A stretch of DNA of 64,000 nt, from contig UBNE01000015.1 in NCBI GenBank assembly GCA_900466745.1, positions 62,001-126,000 of the forward strand. Direction: 5' to 3'. Source of the stretch: Hyphomicrobiales bacterium (GTDB taxonomy: Bacteria > Pseudomonadota > Alphaproteobacteria > Rhizobiales > Beijerinckiaceae). Under the pieces are notes generated by a model. That model worked only from the letters and a program-made list of their open reading frames with translations, had not been told where the DNA came from and ran no database searches. A program made the position numbers and the translations under genes. Shown one piece after another: positions 60,082 to 64,000 of this stretch (its first letter is position 1; each line of letters opens with the position of its first letter).

Positions 60082-60474
60082 ATGAATTCGCTCAATCGCT
60101 ATGCGCCGCATGCCCTCGGCCTGCTCCGCATCGTCACCGCGCTGATCTTCATCATCCACGGCACGCAGAAGCTGTTCGGCTTCCCGGAACTGCCGCCGGG
60201 CGGCAGCCTGCCGGCCGCCTTCACCCTGTCCTGGACCGCGGGCGTCCTCGAATTCGTCGGCGGCCTGCTCGTGCTCGTCGGCTTCCAGACCCGAATCGTC
60301 GCCTTCATCCTCTCGGGCGAGATGGCCTTCGCCTACTGGATGGCGCATGCGCCCAAGAGCTTCTACCCGGCGCTGAACGGCGGCGACGCGGCGATCCTCT
60401 ACTGCTTCGTCTTCCTCTATCTCGTCTTCGCCGGCGCCGGCGCCTTCGCGATCGACAAGGACAGCCGCGGCTGA
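60082..60474 (+). CDS. DoxX family protein
   Basis: 130 residues and four membrane segments, the usual DoxX layout: LGLLRIVTALIFIIHGTQKLFG at the first helix, then GVLEFVGGLLVLVGFQTRIVA and FVFLYLVFAGAGAFAID. DoxX proteins are linked to thiosulfate or quinone redox and membrane stress; the exact function here is unknown. AGAGGACC lies before the ATG. A good terminator follows. It is divergent from PBP1A. Confidence 0.87.
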   Translation: MNSLNRYAPHALGLLRIVTALIFIIHGTQKLFGFPELPPGGSLPAAFTLSWTAGVLEFVGGLLVLVGFQTRIVAFILSGEMAFAYWMAHAPKSFYPALNGGDAAILYCFVFLYLVFAGAGAFAIDKDSRG

Positions 60475-60500
60475 GGCCGAACGCGCCAGCCCGAATCGGA

Positions 60501-60533
60501 AAGGCCCGCCTCCGGCAGGAAGCGGGCCTTTTT
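60501..60533 (+). terminator. rho-independent terminator after doxX-like gene
   Basis: AAGGCCCGC (60501-60509) and GCGGGCCTT (60522-60530) form a perfect 9-bp stem followed by TTT. It lies 26 bases after the DoxX stop; read on the other strand it could also serve the thioredoxin gene. Confidence 0.82.
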
Positions 60534-60556
60534 CGTTCCGCCGGCTCGGGCGCGAA

Positions 60557-60877
60557 TCAGACGGCGGCCGAGATCCAGCGCGAGAGATCGCTCTTGGGAG
60601 CGGCGCCGACCTTCTGCGAGGCGAGCTTGCCGTCCTTGAACAGCATCAGCGTCGGGATCGAGCGGATGCCGAACTGGGCCGGGACCTGCTGATTCTCGTC
60701 GACATTCATCTTCACGATCTTGACCTTGCCCTGCAGCTCGGTCGCGATCTCCTCCAGCGCCGGGCCGATCATGCGGCAGGGGCCGCACCACTCGGCCCAG
60801 AAATCCACCACGACCGGCTCCGCGGACTTCAGGACATCGGCCTCGAAGCTCTGGTCGGTTACCTTGTTCGTCGCCAT
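60557..60877 (-). CDS. trxA: thioredoxin 1
   Basis: 106 residues, the normal size. The active site [12 protein letters not shown] is at about residues 29-40, and the cis-proline loop is [11 protein letters not shown] near 73. It reduces protein disulfides in the cytoplasm, using NADPH through thioredoxin reductase. The ATG at 60877 gives the usual start [11 protein letters not shown]; an upstream ATG adds 13 unconserved residues. Its neighbours DUF1345 and addA are on the same strand. Confidence 0.95.
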   Translation of the reverse strand: MATNKVTDQSFEADVLKSAEPVVVDFWAEWCGPCRMIGPALEEIATELQGKVKIVKMNVDENQQVPAQFGIRSIPTLMLFKDGKLASQKVGAAPKSDLSRWISAAV

Positions 60878-61006
60878 GACTGGCCGCCTTTCGGTTTCAA
60901 CGGGCGGCAGGGCCACCCTTCGCCAGCGAAGCTATGAACGCCCGCCCTTCCGGTCAAGGCGCCCGCGCCGCAGGGGCGCGGCGCATCCGCCGCCCCGAGC
61001 ATCGGA

Positions 61007-61031
61007 CCGCAAAGTGGAATCCACTTTGCGG
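61007..61031. repeat. palindromic intergenic repeat
   Basis: CCGCAAAGTGG (61007-61017) and CCACTTTGCGG (61021-61031) pair perfectly over 11 bp with an AAT loop and are followed by AAAAA. It sits between the thioredoxin and DUF1345 genes. Similar palindromes flanked by GCATCGG-like bases are common repeat units in this bacterial group, from memory. Confidence 0.6.
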
Positions 61032-61092
61032 AAAAACCCGACGCACCGGAAACGAGACAGACCGTCGCGCGTCCAAAAAGATACGCGACGAT

Positions 61093-61767
61093 CTAGGAGC
61101 CGCCCGAGACCAGGCTCGCGCCGACATTGATCGCCATCGCCAGGATCGAGGTGTTGAAGACGAAGGCCAGAACCGAATGCAGCAGCACGATGCCGCGCGC
61201 ATGGCGGGTCGTCACGCCGACATCCGAGGTCTGCGAGGTGCAGCCGACCGTATAGGCGAAATACAGGAAATCGACATAGTCCGGCTCCGCCTTGCCGGGA
61301 AAGTCGAAGCAGGGCTCGACCTTGCCGTTCTGATAATAGATGCCGGCGTAATGCAGCGTGAAGAAGGCGTGCAGCAGCGTCCAGGAGCACAGGATCGTGA
61401 AGCCGCCGAGTGCCAGATGCGCGCCCCGCTCGCCCGAGGGCACCGCCCCGAGCCCGACGATCTGCACGACAATGGCGACGAGGCTGGCGCTCGCCGCCAG
61501 GCAGGCGATGATGAGAATCGCGAAAGCCCCTTCGTCCTGCCGCTCGGCCCGGGCGCGGATCTGGGCGACCGTCTCCGTGAACATGGTCGAGGCGAGCAGG
61601 CCGAGATAGAGGATCGCACCGGCATCCCAGGCGATCAGCAGCCGCGTCGCCCAGCGCCAGTCGCTGGGCAACAGCGCCGCCGCCACCACGCCGGCCGCCA
61701 AAGCCACCAGAAGCCGGGGACGCAACAGCAGGGAGGGCAGGATCTTCATGGCTCGGCCTCCCGTCAT
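61093..61767 (-). CDS. DUF1345 membrane protein
   Basis: 224 residues. Membrane segments begin at LLVALAAGVVAAALLPS, then LLIAWDAGAILYLGLLASTMF, two more, and a last one. The DUF1345 core is YVDFLYFAYTVGCTSQTSDVGV with a GIVLLHSVLAFVFNT segment near the C terminus. The function is unknown. The ATG at 61767 overlaps the addA stop as ATGA; an ATG at 61749 is also possible. Confidence 0.85.
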   Translation of the reverse strand: MTGGRAMKILPSLLLRPRLLVALAAGVVAAALLPSDWRWATRLLIAWDAGAILYLGLLASTMFTETVAQIRARAERQDEGAFAILIIACLAASASLVAIVVQIVGLGAVPSGERGAHLALGGFTILCSWTLLHAFFTLHYAGIYYQNGKVEPCFDFPGKAEPDYVDFLYFAYTVGCTSQTSDVGVTTRHARGIVLLHSVLAFVFNTSILAMAINVGASLVSGGS

Positions 61768-64000
61768 GATCCTGCACCGCCGCCGAATGTGCCGTCCGCG
61801 AGGGCCGCGAGCGCTGCGGCGAGCCGGTCGGGCCCGATCTCGAAGCAGGCGAGATTCGCGGTGTAGACGAGCAGCGCCCGCGCCGCGCGGCCGGGATAGA
61901 TCTCGCGCAGCAGCGCGGCATAGGCGGCAAGCTGGGCAACCGTCGAAGCGGGAACCGCGTCGATATCGGCCGGCGGCCGGGCCGCCGTCTTGAAATCGGC
62001 GATGATGATGCTGTCTGGCGTGATGGCGAGCCGGTCGATCCGCCCCGAGATCGCGCGCACCGACCCATCCGGCAGCCGGATCGCGCCGCAAACAGGCGCT
62101 TCCGCCAGAGCATCGCTGGCGAAAAGCTCCGCGAGCGCCGACGCGGCGAGCAATTCGAGCGCCATCGCCGCGATCTCCCGACGCCGCTCCGGCGACAGGG
62201 CGCGGCCGCGCGCCTCGGCCAGGGTCAGCGCCGTCTCCGCGCGACGCTCCGCCGGCACCTCCGGCAGGACCTGGAGCAGGAGATGCGCCAGCCGGCCGGC
62301 GGCCGCCGCCTCGGCCAGGAACGGCCCGTCGCCCGGCCGCTCCTCGCCATTGGCGGCGGCGAGCGCGCCGGAGGGCTTCAGCGGCGGCAAGGGCTCGGCC
62401 TCGCGCGCGACCGGGCGGGCGAGCCAGGCGGGCGTCGCGGCCTTCACCGCATCGTCGGTCTTGGTTTCGGTATCCTCGGGCGGCGCGGGCGGCGTCACGC
62501 TGAAGCGCAGGATCGCCTCGTCGCCGATCTCCTGCAAGCCCGCCTCGGAGGCGGCGAGCCCCTCGGCGATCATCGCATACCAGCTCCCCTCGGGCGCCTC
62601 GCCCCTGGGCTGGGCCGCGCAGACGATCAACCGGTCCTCGGCGCGGGTCATGGCGACATAGAGCAGGCGGTGATGCTCCTCGACCATCTGCTCGACCACG
62701 ACCGCCTTGGCGGCCATCGTCGCGGGCGTATCCTCGGCCGAGCCCGGCGGCCAGATCGGCACGAGCGCGCCGCTCCCGGTCGGAACGGCGAGGATCTTGG
62801 GCAGGCGCCGGGCGCCGGGCTCGGGGCCGAGATCGGCGAGAATGACGATCTTCGCCTCCAGACCCTTGGAGCCGTGCACGGTCATGACGCGGACCTCGCC
62901 GGCGCTGGCCGAGAGATCGCGCTTCACATCGGCGGCGCTGCCGGTGACGTGCTGGAGGAAGGCGGCAAGGGAGGGGCCATAGCGCCGCTCATGATCAAGG
63001 GCGGCGCCAAGAAAGGCATCGAGCGCGTCGCCGGCTTCGGCGCCCAGCCGCGCCAGCGCGAGATTGCGCCCGCCGCCAGGGCCGAGCAGATCGGCGAAGA
63101 AGCGGAACGGGCCGCAACGGCCGGCCTCGCGCGTCCAGTGGACGAGCTTCGCCTCAGCGGCGGCATAGCGCGGCTCGCTTGCGGCCGCCTCCTGCAAGGC
63201 GGCGCGCAGCGAGCCCTTGCGGCCGGGCGCGAGGCGCAGCAGGTCGTCGTCGTCGAGGTCGATCAGCGGCGTCTTGAGCGCGGTCGCCAGCGTCAGGTCG
63301 TCCTCCGGCAGCAGGAGCGCCCGGCCGAGCACGACCAGGTCCTCCACCGCCGGGTGCTCGGCCAGCGTCAGGCGGTCGCGACCGGCAACAGGCACCTGGG
63401 CATCCTTCAATGCCTTGACGATCGCCTCGAACAGCGCGCCGCGCTGGCGCAGCAAGATCATGACGTCGCCGGGCCTGAAGGGGTGGCCGCGATCGTCGCG
63501 GCGGGCGCGATGCCAGCGCTGCAAGGTGCGGGCGATACGCTCGGCGAGCTTGACCGTGCCGCTGCGGCGCTCGGGCGCGTCGACCGGAGTGGTCCAGGCA
63601 TCGGGCGGTTCGCCCGTGTCATTGGCGGCGAGCGGCCAGATATCGACCGTGCCGGGTGCGCTGCGGCGGACGGTGTCATGGGTCTCGGGCCGCGGCGCGC
63701 CGTCGAAGACGAGGCCGCGCGCATGCTCGGGCAGGGCGAAGACGGCATCGACGGCCTGCATGATGTCCGGCGCCGAGCGGAAGGAGGTGTTGAGGCTGAT
63801 CGCCTCGAAAGCGAGCTCGGCGGCCGCGATCCGCCGCTCCAGCGCGCGCCGCTCCTCGCCGAAGGCGGCGGGCGCGGCACCCTGGAAGCCGTAGATCGAC
63901 TGCTTCTCGTCGCCGACAACGAAAATGGTGCGTGGCTTCGGCCTCAGATCGCCGCCGCTGACGAACTCCTCGGCGAGCTTGCGCAGGATCGCCCATTGCG
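61764..64000 (-). CDS. addA: double-strand break repair helicase-nuclease AddA, partial (5' end beyond window)
   Basis: The last 744 residues of AddA, cut by the right window edge. Seen: VGDEKQSIYGFQGA near the edge (helicase motif II-III region), ISLNTSFRS, MTVHGSKGLEAKIVILADL (motif V), YVAMTRAEDRLIV (motif VI), and the C-terminal nuclease with IIADFKTAARPP. It works with AddB at broken DNA ends, recognising regulatory octamers and loading RecA. The stop overlaps the next gene by ATGA. The missing N-terminal part with Walker A lies outside the window. Confidence 0.93.
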   Translation of the reverse strand, partial: QWAILRKLAEEFVSGGDLRPKPRTIFVVGDEKQSIYGFQGAAPAAFGEERRALERRIAAAELAFEAISLNTSFRSAPDIMQAVDAVFALPEHARGLVFDGAPRPETHDTVRRSAPGTVDIWPLAANDTGEPPDAWTTPVDAPERRSGTVKLAERIARTLQRWHRARRDDRGHPFRPGDVMILLRQRGALFEAIVKALKDAQVPVAGRDRLTLAEHPAVEDLVVLGRALLLPEDDLTLATALKTPLIDLDDDDLLRLAPGRKGSLRAALQEAAASEPRYAAAEAKLVHWTREAGRCGPFRFFADLLGPGGGRNLALARLGAEAGDALDAFLGAALDHERRYGPSLAAFLQHVTGSAADVKRDLSASAGEVRVMTVHGSKGLEAKIVILADLGPEPGARRLPKILAVPTGSGALVPIWPPGSAEDTPATMAAKAVVVEQMVEEHHRLLYVAMTRAEDRLIVCAAQPRGEAPEGSWYAMIAEGLAASEAGLQEIGDEAILRFSVTPPAPPEDTETKTDDAVKAATPAWLARPVAREAEPLPPLKPSGALAAANGEERPGDGPFLAEAAAAGRLAHLLLQVLPEVPAERRAETALTLAEARGRALSPERRREIAAMALELLAASALAELFASDALAEAPVCGAIRLPDGSVRAISGRIDRLAITPDSIIIADFKTAARPPADIDAVPASTVAQLAAYAALLREIYPGRAARALLVYTANLACFEIGPDRLAAALAALADGTFGGGAGS

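Noticed and set aside
59821-60348. Upstream extension of the PBP1A gene
   Set aside because: PBP1A has its basic N-terminal segment and membrane helix directly after the ATG at 59820; the added part overlaps the DoxX gene and is not conserved in style.
1-64000. tRNA or rRNA genes and phage attachment sites
   Set aside because: I found no cloverleaf-like segment with a GTTCRANNC arm and no direct repeat pair flanking the recombinase relic that could be an att site; a tRNA scan would be decisive.

Overview
The window is high-GC DNA from an alphaproteobacterium. Gene content (HlyD/PrtD-type secretion, AddA, PBP1A, carboxyspermidine-type polyamine genes, TrxA next to a DUF1345 gene and addA) points to the Hyphomicrobiales; Bosea or a close relative is my best guess, as inference only. 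No tRNA, rRNA or CRISPR array was seen.

Region 1 (1-11,600) is accessory DNA. It starts with two translationally coupled DNA methyltransferases (one cut by the window edge). Next come a DUF2924 protein fused in frame to the tail of a large serine recombinase and its small companion gene. A run of short, loosely connected genes follows (VOC proteins, YjbR, YdeI, GFA, two NmrA/SDR-like oxidoreductases, TetR and WYL regulators). A frameshifted membrane-protein gene and an IS3-family relic lie near its right end, so the region looks like a decaying genomic island.

Region 2 (11,598-31,672) is the most distinctive part. One long minus-strand series holds a type I secretion ABC ATPase and HlyD adaptor, a regular RTX protein, then glycosyltransferases, a SAM methyltransferase, a coiled-coil membrane protein, two polysaccharide pyruvyl transferase homologues around a secreted beta-propeller-like protein, and a GSCFA protein. 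Many of these genes overlap by the four bases ATGA. A MarR-type regulator overlapping another glycosyltransferase is divergently transcribed. I infer a system that makes a surface glycan and exports an RTX protein that works with it or carries it.

Region 3 (31,850-37,200) holds a Rnk/GreA-like protein, two small proteins and a carboxy(nor)spermidine dehydrogenase/decarboxylase pair with a small upstream ORF.

Region 4 (36,520-57,610) is nutrient uptake and catabolism: a cupin-XRE regulator divergent from a peptide-type ABC operon (no ATPase gene) with a DAO-type oxidase and GhrA; an AraC regulator divergent from an MFS gene, an acetamidase and a binding protein; a complete spermidine/putrescine-type ABC operon; a 2H phosphoesterase; a ClC channel; and an Lrp regulator divergent from diaminopropionate ammonia-lyase and a Bcr/CflA exporter.

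Region 5 (57,655-64,000) is housekeeping: PBP1A, DoxX, thioredoxin, a DUF1345 protein and the 3' part of addA. Several intergenic inverted repeats are listed as candidate operators or terminators.
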